The notes below the pieces were generated by a model. That model searched no databases and was not told the DNA's origin. It was given only the letters and a program-made list of their open reading frames with translations. A DNA stretch of 64,000 nt from positions 1 through 64,000 of the forward strand of contig JAZDFC010000037.1 in assembly GCA_043808235.1 (NCBI GenBank), in the 5' to 3' direction. Positions within the stretch are counted from its first letter, which is position 1, and the number at the start of each line of letters is the position of its first letter. Origin of the DNA: JAZDFC01 sp043808235. GTDB taxonomy: Bacteria; Bacteroidota; Ignavibacteria; Ignavibacteriales; Melioribacteraceae. The translations under genes and the position numbers were made by a program. Positions 17,858 through 27,164 of this stretch are shown piece by piece.

Positions 17858-19576
17858 TTATATCATCCTCTTTGGGTTTAGTCTTTTTACCATCATGTCC
17901 GAAACCGATTTACCGGAAGGAATCATCGGGAACACCATATCTTCCTTCACAACTTTGAACTCGATGAGTACCGGACGATCCTTTACTGCAAAGGCTTTGT
18001 CAAGCAAATCATCAACTTCCTTCGGATTATTTGTTGAATAAGATTCAATACCGAACGCAGTTCCAACCTTTACAAAATCCGGATTACTCGGTCCAAGTTC
18101 GGTGAAGCTGTATTTCTCCTGATGAAACAGTTCCTGCCATTGCCGAACCATTCCAAGAAATGAATTGTTGATGATGAAAATTTTTATCGGCAGTTTGTTG
18201 TACACCGCAGTTGTTAACTCCTGTATATTCATCTGGAATCCGCCGTCGCCGCTGATCGAAATGACCTGTCTATCTTTAACTGCGAAGGATGCGCCTATCG
18301 AAGCAGGTAGAGAAAATCCCATCGTTCCCAATCCGCCGCTGGTAATATTGGATCGAGGATTATTATACTTGTAATGCTGCGCAGTCCACATCTGATGTTG
18401 ACCGACATCTGTAACTACAACTGCATCGCCTTTTGTTTTCTCGCATATTTTTTCTATTACATATTCTGTTCTCAATCTTCCGTCGCTATCTTCGTAAACA
18501 AGAGGACATTCATCGCGCCATTCATTAATTTGTGCGAGCCATTCATCAATATCGGGCGGTGATGTCATTTCAGCTGCAAGTTCCGCGAGTACATGTTTAA
18601 CATCACCAACAATCGGCAAATCAACAACAACATTTTTATCGATGCATGTCGGGTCGATATCAACATGAATTTTATAAGCGCCGGTGGCAAATGTTTCAGT
18701 ATTTCCGGTCACGCGGTCATCAAACCGCGCGCCGAGCGATACAAGCACATCGCAATTATCAACCGCGCGGTTCGCCCAATATGTACCGTGCATTCCAAGC
18801 ATACCGAGTGAAAGTTCATCTGTGCCGGGGAATGCACCAAGCCCTTGCAATGTCATTGCAACAGGCAATTTATTTTCACGTGCAAAAATTTTAAGTTCTT
18901 CCGAACTCCCGGACATTATCACACCACCGCCGACATACAGCAAAGGTCTCTTCGCTTTCGAAATCATCTCGGCAGCTTTTTTAATCTGATTGCCGTGACC
19001 GCGGTAAGTCGGTTTATATCCGCGAATTTCAACTTCTTCATCATAAACAAATTCGCATTTCGAAGCAATTACATCTTTCGGTAAATCTACAACTACGGGC
19101 CCGGGTCTGCCGGTAGCTGCAATATAAAATGCTTTGCGAATCGTCGGCGCAAGTTCTTTTACATCGCGGACGAGAAAATTATGTTTGGTTACGGGTCGTG
19201 TAATTCCAACAATGTCTGCTTCCTGGAAAGCATCGTTGCCGATTAAGTGCGAAGCCACTTGCCCTGTAAATACTACAATTGGAACAGAGTCCATATATGC
19301 ATCTGCAATTCCGGTAACTGTATTTGTAGCTCCGGGTCCCGATGTTACGAGCACTACGCCAACTTTTCCCGATGCTTTTGCGTATCCTTCGGCAGCATGC
19401 ACAGCGCCTTGTTCATGGCGCACGAGGATATGTTTCAGAAAATCTACATCGTAAAGATGTTCATATAATTTGAGTACAGCGCCGCCTGGATAGCCAAAAA
19501 TGTATTCTACTTTTTCGCGCTTGAGACTTTCGAAAAATATATCCGCGCCGCTGAGAAGTTGAGTATTGGTTTTCAT
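17858..19576 (-). CDS. ilvB: Acetolactate synthase large (catalytic) subunit
   Basis: Thiamine-diphosphate enzyme joining two pyruvates, or pyruvate and 2-oxobutyrate. The protein begins MKTNTQLLSGADIFFESL and shows VEYIFGYPGGAVLKL, the catalytic glutamate in VRHEQGAVHAAEGYA, and the ThDP motif GDGGFQMNIQEL followed by NNSFLGMVRQWQ. I start at 19576 (572 residues), 7 bases after the ilvD stop; a longer reading from 19651 would overlap ilvD by 68 bases and adds an unrelated tail. Confidence 0.95.
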   Translation of the reverse strand: MKTNTQLLSGADIFFESLKREKVEYIFGYPGGAVLKLYEHLYDVDFLKHILVRHEQGAVHAAEGYAKASGKVGVVLVTSGPGATNTVTGIADAYMDSVPIVVFTGQVASHLIGNDAFQEADIVGITRPVTKHNFLVRDVKELAPTIRKAFYIAATGRPGPVVVDLPKDVIASKCEFVYDEEVEIRGYKPTYRGHGNQIKKAAEMISKAKRPLLYVGGGVIMSGSSEELKIFARENKLPVAMTLQGLGAFPGTDELSLGMLGMHGTYWANRAVDNCDVLVSLGARFDDRVTGNTETFATGAYKIHVDIDPTCIDKNVVVDLPIVGDVKHVLAELAAEMTSPPDIDEWLAQINEWRDECPLVYEDSDGRLRTEYVIEKICEKTKGDAVVVTDVGQHQMWTAQHYKYNNPRSNITSGGLGTMGFSLPASIGASFAVKDRQVISISGDGGFQMNIQELTTAVYNKLPIKIFIINNSFLGMVRQWQELFHQEKYSFTELGPSNPDFVKVGTAFGIESYSTNNPKEVDDLLDKAFAVKDRPVLIEFKVVKEDMVFPMIPSGKSVSDMMVKRLNPKRMI

Positions 19577-19583
19577 TACACAC

Positions 19584-21266
19584 CTATTGAATATTTGTTG
19601 ATAAAACTGCACCTTTATTTGCCGAAGTAACCATGCGGGAATAACGCGCAAGGTAACCGCGATTTATTTTTGGTTCGAAACGCGGAAGCGAATCGATTCT
19701 TCTTTTGATTTCTTCCGGAGTCAATTGTACTTCAAGTTTTCTATTTGGGATATCAAGTTTTATAATATCACCACTTTGCAATGCTGCGATTGGTCCGCGA
19801 TCAGCAGCTTCAGGTGATACATGCCCGATACAAGCGCCGCGAGTTCCGCCTGAAAATCTTCCATCGGTTATTAACGCAACTTTATCGCCTAATCCCATTC
19901 CCATTATTGCGCTTGTGGGAGTAAGCATTTCCGGCATGCCGGGTCCGCCTTTCGGGCCTTCGTAACGAATTACAACTACATCGCCGGCTTTAACATCGCC
20001 CGCAAGAATTTTTTCAACAGCTTCATCCTGCGATTCATAAATTTTTGCCGGTCCGGAGAACACAAGCATCTTTTCATCTACAGCGCCGGCTTTTATTATT
20101 GCACCATCCGGGGCAAGATTGCCGAAGAGGACCGCGAGTCCGCCGGTTTTTGAATATGCGTTTTCAATTGTACGTATTACTTTTTCATCTTTAATTTCTG
20201 ATGACGAAATATTTTCACCGAGTGTTTTACCGGTCACGGTTAATGAATCCATCTCAAGCAAATTTAACCTGGATAATTCTTTCAAGATGGCGGAGATGCC
20301 GCCGGCTTTGTCAACATCTTCGATATGAACTTCTTTTGTTGCAGGACTTACTTTACAGATATACGGAGTTCGCGATGAGAGTTCGTTCAACATATTTAGG
20401 TCAAGTTCAATTCCTGCTTCCTGCGCAACAGCGAGCGCGTGAAGAATTGTATTCGTGCTTCCACCCATTGCAAGGTCGAGTGTGAAAGCATTTTGAAAAG
20501 ATTTTAAATTGAGAATTTTACTCGGTCGTAAATCATCTTTTACAAGCTGCAATATTTGTTTTGCTGCGGACACTGCAAGTTCTTTTCTAAGTGGTGAAAC
20601 CGCGAGGATTGTTCCATTGCCGGGAAGAGCCATGCCCAACGCTTCGCACAAACAATTCATTGAGTTTGCCGTGAACATTCCCGCACATGAACCGCAAGTC
20701 GGGCATCCGAAATCTTCAAGCTCTTTTAGTTGATTTTCGTTGATTGAACCGGAAGCAAACTTACCAACACCTTCAAACACAGAAATCAAATCGATTTTTT
20801 CTCCTGCGGCGGTTCTACCCGCCTTCATAGGTCCGCCGGAAACAAATATTGTTGGAATATCAACACGCACGGCAGCCATCAACATTCCCGGTACAATTTT
20901 ATCACAGTTCGGAATGCAAATCATTCCATCAAGCCGGTGAGCTTCGATAACGGTTTCAACACAATCTGCAATCAACTCGCGGCTTGCAAGCGAATACCGC
21001 ATTCCGATATGACCCATTGCAATTCCATCATCAACACCTATTGTGTTGAATTCAAAAGGAACACCGCCGGCTTCGCGAACAGCTTCCTTAACAATCCTTC
21101 CGAATTCCTGGAGATGAACATGACCGGGAATTAAATCTATGTATGAGTTACAAATTCCGATGAAAGGTTTTTTAAAATCCTCATCGCTTTTTATAACTCC
21201 TGTTGCTCTTAAAAGACTCCGGTGCGGAGCTTTTTCGAATCCTGATTTGATTAAATCCGAGCGCAT
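19584..21266 (-). CDS. ilvD: Dihydroxy-acid dehydratase
   Basis: Iron-sulfur enzyme that dehydrates the dihydroxy acids to the oxo acids of valine and isoleucine. Signatures include PNCDKIVPGMLMA near residue 116, the cluster-binding FGCPTCGSCAGMFTANSMN near residue 185 and ITDGRFSGGTRG near residue 468. The ATG at 21266 (560 residues) is preceded by GGA at 7 bases; a TTG four codons upstream lacks a ribosome site. It is the first enzyme gene of the operon and lies downstream of a leader peptide and hairpins. Confidence 0.95.
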   Translation of the reverse strand: MRSDLIKSGFEKAPHRSLLRATGVIKSDEDFKKPFIGICNSYIDLIPGHVHLQEFGRIVKEAVREAGGVPFEFNTIGVDDGIAMGHIGMRYSLASRELIADCVETVIEAHRLDGMICIPNCDKIVPGMLMAAVRVDIPTIFVSGGPMKAGRTAAGEKIDLISVFEGVGKFASGSINENQLKELEDFGCPTCGSCAGMFTANSMNCLCEALGMALPGNGTILAVSPLRKELAVSAAKQILQLVKDDLRPSKILNLKSFQNAFTLDLAMGGSTNTILHALAVAQEAGIELDLNMLNELSSRTPYICKVSPATKEVHIEDVDKAGGISAILKELSRLNLLEMDSLTVTGKTLGENISSSEIKDEKVIRTIENAYSKTGGLAVLFGNLAPDGAIIKAGAVDEKMLVFSGPAKIYESQDEAVEKILAGDVKAGDVVVIRYEGPKGGPGMPEMLTPTSAIMGMGLGDKVALITDGRFSGGTRGACIGHVSPEAADRGPIAALQSGDIIKLDIPNRKLEVQLTPEEIKRRIDSLPRFEPKINRGYLARYSRMVTSANKGAVLSTNIQ

Positions 21267-21279
21267 AATTTTTTCCAAA

Positions 21280-21420
21280 AAGATTTTAAAAATCTTCTTT
21301 CAGATAAAATGCAACGGGTTCCGGTCAATCCCGGTTTCAATTATGTAATATGTTATTTTGGAGTTTCGGGATTGACCATCTATGTCAGCCTAGTAGGGTA
21401 ACGATAATACCCGGTAGGCT
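21280..21420 (-). promoter_or_regulatory. Attenuator hairpins upstream of ilvD
   Basis: In transcript order three structures can form. The first (21420-21387) pairs AGCCTA with TAGGCT and GGGTA with TACCC and overlaps the last Ile/Val/Leu codons of the leader peptide. The second (21377-21323) has perfect 11-base arms GGTCAATCCCG and CGGGATTGACC with a 33-base loop. The third (21296-21280) pairs AAGATTTT with AAAATCTT and runs into TTT just before the ilvD ribosome site, so it could act as a weak terminator or hide the start. Ribosome stalling at scarce branched-chain tRNAs would alter the first stem. The folding scheme is inference. Confidence 0.6.
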
Positions 21421-21546
21421 AAGAATTATGATAATCCCGTTAATGACGATGATATCTAAAGAAGGGTCAACTAATACGGACACGGCACCGAATTGAACAA
21501 CTGAGTTCCTTTTGAGAGTTGCGCTATTTGATGTCGTATAATTCAT
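21385..21546 (-). CDS. Branched-chain amino acid leader peptide of the ilv-leu operon
   Basis: A 53-codon reading frame starting ATG 21546 and ending TGA 21385. After an ordinary N-terminal half the peptide reads DIIVINGIIIILSLPGIIV and then TLLG: of the last 23 residues 9 are Ile, 4 Leu and 2 Val. A perfect TAnnTTTG promoter lies 30 bases upstream, an A-rich AAAGAAA precedes the ATG, and strong hairpins follow or overlap its end. This is the arrangement of a transcription-attenuation leader, as known for the ilv operon of enterobacteria. The peptide itself probably has no other role. Confidence 0.8.
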   Translation of the reverse strand: MNYTTSNSATLKRNSVVQFGAVSVLVDPSLDIIVINGIIIILSLPGIIVTLLG

Positions 21547-21575
21547 TTTCTTTAAGTTGTTAAAAAAATTTTCAG

Positions 21576-21606
21576 CAAAGGTATATTTTGAATATCAGTT
21601 TGTCAA
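21576..21606 (-). promoter_or_regulatory. Promoter of the ilv-leu operon
   Basis: Minus-strand TTGACA (21601-21606) and TACCTTTG (21576-21583), with 20 bases between TTG and TACCTTTG, match the Bacteroidota consensus TTTG/TAnnTTTG. Transcription would begin near 21569, about 23 bases before the leader ATG. The interval 21607-21833 upstream holds nothing else I can identify. Confidence 0.75.
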
Positions 21607-21833
21607 GCCAAAAATTATTTTTTATTTGTGAATACCTTAGAAACTATTGAATTCACACCCCAATCATCGAACAAATTAAAGGAAAATTGAGGATATGGGA
21701 GATGTTATTGCCTTAAAATCATTTTCTACCTTCAACTCAGTTTTCATGATGCCGGAATAAATATTCAGGATTGTCAATTTTTATTCAATATTAGTAATCC
21801 GATTTACATTCAATTTTCATGACAATAGAAAAA

Positions 21834-22091
21834 TTATTTATAGACATCCTTACGATGCGCGACTTTCACGACCGTAACAAGTAATTGCTCATCACTAATG
21901 TGGTATAATATTCTATAACGTCCAACCCTTATTCGGTATTTTTCTTCATCAGATAATTTTAATGAATTATAAGGTCGGGGATTTTCACTGAGCTGTTCAA
22001 TTTTCGAGAGAATTGTTTTAATCTCTGTTGAAGGTAGGTTTTGAATCTCTTTTGCCGCGGATTTTTTAATTTCAATACTATAATTTGCCAT
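21834..22091 (-). CDS. RelE/ParE-family toxin
   Basis: An 85-residue toxin of the RelE superfamily, which typically cleaves mRNA on the ribosome (RelE) or inhibits gyrase (ParE). It begins MANYSIEIKKSAAKEIQNLP and contains the family core YRIRVGRYRILYHI and a C-terminal HRKDVYK, the RelE-like ending. The start at 22091 overlaps the antitoxin gene by 14 bases, a usual arrangement; a longer start at 22112 is less likely. Orientation antitoxin-toxin, separate from the ilv operon downstream by about 230 bases. Confidence 0.88.
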   Translation of the reverse strand: MANYSIEIKKSAAKEIQNLPSTEIKTILSKIEQLSENPRPYNSLKLSDEEKYRIRVGRYRILYHISDEQLLVTVVKVAHRKDVYK

Positions 22092-22308
22092 TTTGTTTAA
22101 GCTCGGAAACAAGTTTTTCGTAGCTTATTGTTGGCTCGGCGACTCTATCGGCAAAAGCTTTCAAATCCTCAAAATCTTCAACTAATTCATTTCGCACAAT
22201 TTTATCGATTACTGCCGAAATTGAGGTTGACATTTCACCCGCTTTTTTCTTTAACCTATTGTGTATCCCCGGATCGAAATAGACTGTCGATTTTTTAGTT
22301 AAGTTCAT
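22078..22308 (-). CDS. Antitoxin of the RelE-type module
   Basis: A 76-residue protein with an N-terminal ribbon-helix-helix-like region (KKSTVYFDPGIHNRLKKKAGEMSTSISAVIDKIV) and an acidic C-terminal helix suited to wrap the toxin (EDFEDLKAFADRVAEP). It precedes and overlaps the toxin gene. Family members neutralise the toxin and repress their own promoter. Confidence 0.82.
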   Translation of the reverse strand: MNLTKKSTVYFDPGIHNRLKKKAGEMSTSISAVIDKIVRNELVEDFEDLKAFADRVAEPTISYEKLVSELKQNGKL

Positions 22309-22500
22309 TTTTTTTAATTATTCCGTTACTATTTACCGTTTTGAATATAGTGAAATGCAAGCCAACAAACAATTGTGCAATGAAATTAACAAATGCAATT
22401 GAGATAGAAGTGTATCAAAAAACTCATTCCTCAATGGCTGCTTGGATTTTTCTACGATTTAGCAGGGGGCATATAATTTCATCAATGAGATAACTTTATT

Positions 22501-22567
22501 CAATTTGAATCAAATTGATTATCAATAAATTCACTCCAACTTGATAACATGCTCTCAATATGTTATC
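22501..22567 (+). promoter_or_regulatory. Two palindromes upstream of thrA
   Basis: CAATTTG/CAAATTG around a 3-base centre (22501-22517) and GATAACAT/ATGTTATC around 9 bases (22543-22567). The second ends 35 bases before the thrA start and could be an operator or a leader hairpin. The 22309-22601 interval otherwise holds no gene or leader peptide I can support. Confidence 0.4.
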
Positions 22568-22601
22568 GTTGCAACTCAATAATTAAAATTTTGTTGGAAC
22601 A

Positions 22602-25064
22602 ATGAGAATATTAAAATTCGGCGGCTCGTCCGTTGGTTCACCCGAAAGAATATTGCAAGTGATAGATATACTGAAAGGATATATCGAAAAGAAAATTCTT
22701 TCGGCAGTCGTCTTTTCAGCATTTCAAGGAGTTACAGACGGATTGATTTTATTGGGGAAGAAAGCTGTAACCGGCGACAAATCATATCCCGAAGATATCG
22801 ACAAATTGTATCAAAGACACATTGCGGCTGTAAATACTTTGATTCCTTCAAAGAATAATAAACCTCTGATTAATAAAATATTGGAGATGTTTGAAAATCT
22901 GAAAGAGTTGACACAGGGTGTTTTCCTTTTAAAAGAATTAACCCCCCGAACTATGGATAATATTCTCAGCTTCGGCGAAAGATTATCAAACATCATTATC
23001 ACCGAGGCAATGTTAAGCCGTGGATTTGCGGTTGAGTACCTTGATGCAAGAAGTATTATTAAAACCGATAACAGCTTCGGAAATGCAAAAGTTGATTTTA
23101 AAATATCGAATAAACGAATTGAAAATTATTTTAAATCTCACAGTAAGGTGCAGATTGTCACCGGATTTATCGGCTCGAACGTTGATAACGAAACTACAAC
23201 TTTGGGAAGAGGCGGCTCGGATTACACAGCTTCGATACTTGGCGCTGCGCTTGATTCGGATTTGATTGAAATATGGACCGACGTTGACGGAATTTTAACA
23301 GCCGACCCGCGTAAAGTCGAAAACGCTTTCCCAATTAAAGCAGTTACGTACGAAGAAGCGATGGAGTTATCGCACTTCGGCGCAAAAGTAATTTATCCGC
23401 CAACCATGCAGCCTGCACTTGAGAAAAAAATCAAGCTGGTTATCAAGAATACTTTTAATCCAAAATTCAAAGGGACACTCATTCTTGAACGACAGCCGAA
23501 TATTGCATTCAGCGTAAAAGGTACATCGTCTATTGACGACATAACGCTATTAACAATTACCGGCAGTGGTATGATTGGCGTGCCCGGTATAGCATCACGA
23601 TTGTTCGGCTCGCTTGCAAAACGCGACATCAGTGTAATCATGATTACACAGGGTTCATCGGAACACACAATTTGCATTGCAGTTCTTCCGCAATACGGCA
23701 TGCCTGCAAAGAAAGCCATCGAAGAAGAATTTGCTTACGAACTCCGCGATAGAATTATCAGCGAGGTTGTTCTTGAAGAAGGTCATTCAATAATCGCAGT
23801 TGTTGCAGAAGATTTTCGGCAGACACCGCGAATCGCCGGCAAAGTTGTACAGGCGCTCGGCAGCAATGGAATAAATATTCTCTGCATCGCCCAGGGTTCA
23901 TCGGAGTTGAATATTTCTCTCGTCATTCAAAAAGTATTTTTGAAAAAAGCTCTCAACGTTCTTCATGATACTTTATTCACGCAGGTGCCGAAGACTACAA
24001 ATTTATTTTTAATCGGAACGGGATTAGTCGGTGGTGAACTTCTCAATCTTATTCAATCCGAAAAATCAAATCTCGAAAAGCAGCTTGGCAACAGAATAAA
24101 GTTGGTCGGGATAGCAAACAGCAAAAAAATGTCTTTCAATGAAAAAGGAATCGAACCGGATAATTGGCGTGAAGAATTAAATACATCCGCTACAAAATCG
24201 TCGGTAACATCATTCATTGAAAAAATGGTTAAGCTAAATCTGCCGAACACAATCCTTGTTGATTGCACTGCAAATGATTCGGTGGTGCCCTACTACGAAA
24301 AAATTCTTAACGATAGTGTATCGATTGTTACACCGAATAAAATTGCGAACTCATCTTCAATAACACATTACAATAAAATTCGGGCTGCAGCAAAAAGAAA
24401 TAACGTGCAATTTTTATACGGCACAAATGTATGTTCCGCTATGCCGGTGATAAGTACTATCAATGACATGGTTACTTCCGGCGACGAAGTAAAAAAGATT
24501 GAAGGAATTTTATCAGGCACGCTCAGTTACATTTTCAATGAGATGAAGAAAGAAATAAAATTCAGCGCGATAGTTTCCGATGCAAGAGAAAAAGGATTTA
24601 CCGAACCGGACCCGCGCGACGATTTGAACGGGTTGGACGTTGCGAGAAAAATATTAATCCTGGCAAGAGAAACCGGGGCTCAAATTGAATTGGCAAATGT
24701 TGAAATTGAAAGTTTGATTCCGGCGAAATTGAATAAAATAAAATCTGCAAGCCAATTTATGTTGAAATTGAACGAATTCGATAAGCTGTTTGAGGAAAGA
24801 AGATCAAAGGCAGCAAAGAAAGGAAAAGTTTTAAGCTACATTGCAAGTTACGAAAACGGGAAAGCGAAGGTCGGGATTCAGGAAATAAGCGAGGAACATC
24901 CTTTCTTTAATTTATGCGGAATAGACAACATCGTTTCGATCACAACAAAATATTTTGATGTGAAGCCGCTTGTAATTAAAGGAAGAGGGGCAGGAGCCAG
25001 ATTTACAGCCTCGGGCGTGCTTTCGGATATTTTAAGAGTTTCGAACCAATTAGGGAAATTATAA
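22602..25064 (+). CDS. thrA: Bifunctional aspartokinase / homoserine dehydrogenase
   Basis: Catalyses the first and third steps from aspartate to homoserine. The 820 residues start MRILKFGGSSVGSPERI, the aspartokinase signature; GRGGSDYTASILGAAL and two ACT-like segments follow up to about residue 460. The homoserine dehydrogenase half starts with the NAD(P) motif LFLIGTGLVGGELLNLI near residue 470 and includes GILSGTLSYIFNEM. The length equals that of the E. coli ThrA/MetL fusion. It heads the unit thrA-asd-thrB-thrC; asd follows immediately. Threonine feedback through the ACT region is likely by family. Confidence 0.95.
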   Translation: MRILKFGGSSVGSPERILQVIDILKGYIEKKILSAVVFSAFQGVTDGLILLGKKAVTGDKSYPEDIDKLYQRHIAAVNTLIPSKNNKPLINKILEMFENLKELTQGVFLLKELTPRTMDNILSFGERLSNIIITEAMLSRGFAVEYLDARSIIKTDNSFGNAKVDFKISNKRIENYFKSHSKVQIVTGFIGSNVDNETTTLGRGGSDYTASILGAALDSDLIEIWTDVDGILTADPRKVENAFPIKAVTYEEAMELSHFGAKVIYPPTMQPALEKKIKLVIKNTFNPKFKGTLILERQPNIAFSVKGTSSIDDITLLTITGSGMIGVPGIASRLFGSLAKRDISVIMITQGSSEHTICIAVLPQYGMPAKKAIEEEFAYELRDRIISEVVLEEGHSIIAVVAEDFRQTPRIAGKVVQALGSNGINILCIAQGSSELNISLVIQKVFLKKALNVLHDTLFTQVPKTTNLFLIGTGLVGGELLNLIQSEKSNLEKQLGNRIKLVGIANSKKMSFNEKGIEPDNWREELNTSATKSSVTSFIEKMVKLNLPNTILVDCTANDSVVPYYEKILNDSVSIVTPNKIANSSSITHYNKIRAAAKRNNVQFLYGTNVCSAMPVISTINDMVTSGDEVKKIEGILSGTLSYIFNEMKKEIKFSAIVSDAREKGFTEPDPRDDLNGLDVARKILILARETGAQIELANVEIESLIPAKLNKIKSASQFMLKLNEFDKLFEERRSKAAKKGKVLSYIASYENGKAKVGIQEISEEHPFFNLCGIDNIVSITTKYFDVKPLVIKGRGAGARFTASGVLSDILRVSNQLGKL

Positions 25065-26108
25065 ATGAGTAAGATTAATGTTGCGATACTCGGCGCTACG
25101 GGAAGCGTGGGACAAAAATTTTTGGAACTGCTTTCCAATCATCCATTATTTGAAGTTGCAGAACTTGCGGCTTCGGAAAGATCAGCCGGGAAAAAATATA
25201 AAGATGCTACCAACTGGATAATGCAAACTTTATTACGCCCCGATTTTGCAGAAATGATTGTGAAAGATTGTAAGCCAAACCTTGATTCGAAAATTGTTTT
25301 CTCCGCACTTGATGCTTCTGTCGCGGGAGAAATTGAAGAAGATTTTGCAAAAGCAGGCTACATTGTTATTTCGAATGCGCGTAACCATCGCTACGATGCA
25401 AATGTTCCGCTAATGATTCCGGAGGTTAATCCCGAACATCTTGAGATGATTAAATTTCAGAATTACGGAAGCGGTGCAATAATCACAAATCCGAACTGTT
25501 CAACAATCGGGATGGTGATGGCGTTGAAACCTCTTAATGATAAATTTGGAATCGAAAGTTTGAATGTCGTTACCATGCAAGCCATATCCGGCGCGGGTTA
25601 TCCGGGTCTGCCGGGAATGGATATACTCGACAATGCAATTCCATTCATCGGCGGCGAAGAACCTAAAATGGAAAAAGAACCTCTGAAAATTTTAGGAAAG
25701 TTAAACTCAAGCGGAGAGGTTGATTTCGCCGATTTTAAAATCAGCGCTCAATGCAACCGGGTTGCCGTGAATGATGGTCATCTCGAATGTGTTCAAGTAA
25801 AATTGAAAAATAAAACTTCGGTTGACGAAATTATCGAAACATGGAACTCGTTTTCAGCCGAACCGCAAAAATTAAATTTGCCATCCGCTCCGAAGCAACC
25901 GATTTATTATTTCAACGAGGATAAATTCCCGCAGCCGAAGATTCATCGCAATCTTGAAAACGGGATGGCAGTTTCAGTTGGGCGATTGAGAGAGTGTCCG
26001 TTGTTCGATTATAAATTTGTCGTGCTTTCACATAATACCGTGCGCGGTGCTGCCGGCGGAACAATATTAATTGCAGAATTGCTTCATGCAAAAGGATATA
26101 TTTCATAA
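25065..26108 (+). CDS. asd: Aspartate-semialdehyde dehydrogenase
   Basis: Reduces aspartyl phosphate to the semialdehyde between the two ThrA reactions. The 347 residues start NVAILGATGSVGQKFLELL, with the catalytic cysteine in ITNPNCSTIGMVMAL near residue 146. The shape around SGAGYPGLPGMDILDNAIPFI and the length fit the archaeal/fungal-like branch of the family rather than the E. coli type. The ATG directly follows the thrA stop. Confidence 0.94.
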   Translation: MSKINVAILGATGSVGQKFLELLSNHPLFEVAELAASERSAGKKYKDATNWIMQTLLRPDFAEMIVKDCKPNLDSKIVFSALDASVAGEIEEDFAKAGYIVISNARNHRYDANVPLMIPEVNPEHLEMIKFQNYGSGAIITNPNCSTIGMVMALKPLNDKFGIESLNVVTMQAISGAGYPGLPGMDILDNAIPFIGGEEPKMEKEPLKILGKLNSSGEVDFADFKISAQCNRVAVNDGHLECVQVKLKNKTSVDEIIETWNSFSAEPQKLNLPSAPKQPIYYFNEDKFPQPKIHRNLENGMAVSVGRLRECPLFDYKFVVLSHNTVRGAAGGTILIAELLHAKGYIS

Positions 26109-26116
26109 ATAACATC

Positions 26117-26196
26117 TTAGTGAAGCTATGTGCTCTTAGTGTCTCAGTGGTTTTTCTTTTACCACTAAAGTCACTTAGCACACTAAGAAACACTGA
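26117..26196. repeat. Imperfect palindrome of CTTAGTG/CACTAAG words between asd and thrB
   Basis: Centre AGTGGT (26146-26151) and ACCACT (26161-26166); outward, repeated CTTAGTG-like words on the left face CACTAAG-like words on the right. It interrupts the thr operon by 115 bases and resembles the recurrent intergenic repeats of Bacteroidota. Confidence 0.5.
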
Positions 26197-26223
26197 GAAT
26201 TACAAAAACATTTTAAAGATAAT

Positions 26224-27162
26224 ATGGCTCAATCAAATAGTATTAAGGTTACCGCTCCGGCCACTGTCTCCAACGTTGGCTGCGGATTTGATGTGATGGG
26301 TTTCGCTACCGACATCACAAGCGATGAAGTGATTTTAAAATTCACTGATAAAAAAGGAATTACTATTTCTAAAATCTCCGGCGACGGCGGCAGACTTCCC
26401 TTTGATGCGGCAACTAATACTTGCACGAAAGCGATGCTCTCGATGTTGGAAGCGCTACAGCTTGAGATTGGACTTGATGTAAAGATTTCAAAAAAGATTG
26501 GTTTCGGAAGCGGACTCGGTTCGAGTGCAGCAAGCGCGGTGGCAGGTGCATTCGCGTTGAATGAAATACTCGGCAAACCATTCACAAAATATGAATTGCT
26601 GAATTATGCAATCGAAGGCGAGAAGATTGCGAGCCAGGCAACACACGCCGATAATGTTGCACCGTGCTTGTTCGGCGGATTCGTTCTAATTCGCGCTTAC
26701 AACCCAATCGATTTGATTCCTCTCAAACCCGGGAAGAATTTATTCTGCACAATCATTCATCCGCAGATAGAAATAAAAACAAGTGAAGCACGAAAAATTC
26801 TCGGCGATACTATTTCCCTAAAAACGGGAATTACTCAATGGGGAAATGTCGGCGCGCTTGTAGCTGGAATCATCAACAACGATATTAATTTGATTGGGAG
26901 ATCTGTTTATGACGGAATTGCCGAACCGAAGAGAGCGTCACTCATTCCCGGGTATTACGATATCAAAAACGCTGCGTTGAATGCCGGCGCAAAGGGATGC
27001 AACATCAGCGGTTCGGGTCCGGCTATTTTTGCTTTCAGTGATAACGAATCAACCGGATGGGAAATCGGGAAAGCGATGAAGAAAGTTGTCAATGCTCAAA
27101 AATTAAAAAGCAAAATTTATGTTTCTCGAATTAACCGGAATGGTCCAAAAGTTATCGGATAG
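26224..27162 (+). CDS. thrB: Homoserine kinase
   Basis: GHMP-family kinase that phosphorylates homoserine on the way to threonine. The 312 residues start with APATVSNVGCGFDVMGFA, carry the ATP loop IGFGSGLGSSAASAVAGA near residue 90 and end with the GHMP C-terminal motif AGAKGCNISGSGPAIFAF. Two bases separate its stop from thrC. Confidence 0.95.
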   Translation: MAQSNSIKVTAPATVSNVGCGFDVMGFATDITSDEVILKFTDKKGITISKISGDGGRLPFDAATNTCTKAMLSMLEALQLEIGLDVKISKKIGFGSGLGSSAASAVAGAFALNEILGKPFTKYELLNYAIEGEKIASQATHADNVAPCLFGGFVLIRAYNPIDLIPLKPGKNLFCTIIHPQIEIKTSEARKILGDTISLKTGITQWGNVGALVAGIINNDINLIGRSVYDGIAEPKRASLIPGYYDIKNAALNAGAKGCNISGSGPAIFAFSDNESTGWEIGKAMKKVVNAQKLKSKIYVSRINRNGPKVIG

Positions 27163-27164
27163 AA

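Noticed and set aside
19577..19651. 25-residue N-terminal extension of acetolactate synthase
   Set aside because: It would overlap ilvD by 68 bases; the shorter start matches the family and has a ribosome site.
22380..22493. 37-codon frame upstream of thrA as a threonine leader peptide
   Set aside because: It contains only two Thr and a few scattered Ile codons, no terminator follows, and it overlaps the promoter region of the divergent toxin-antitoxin genes.
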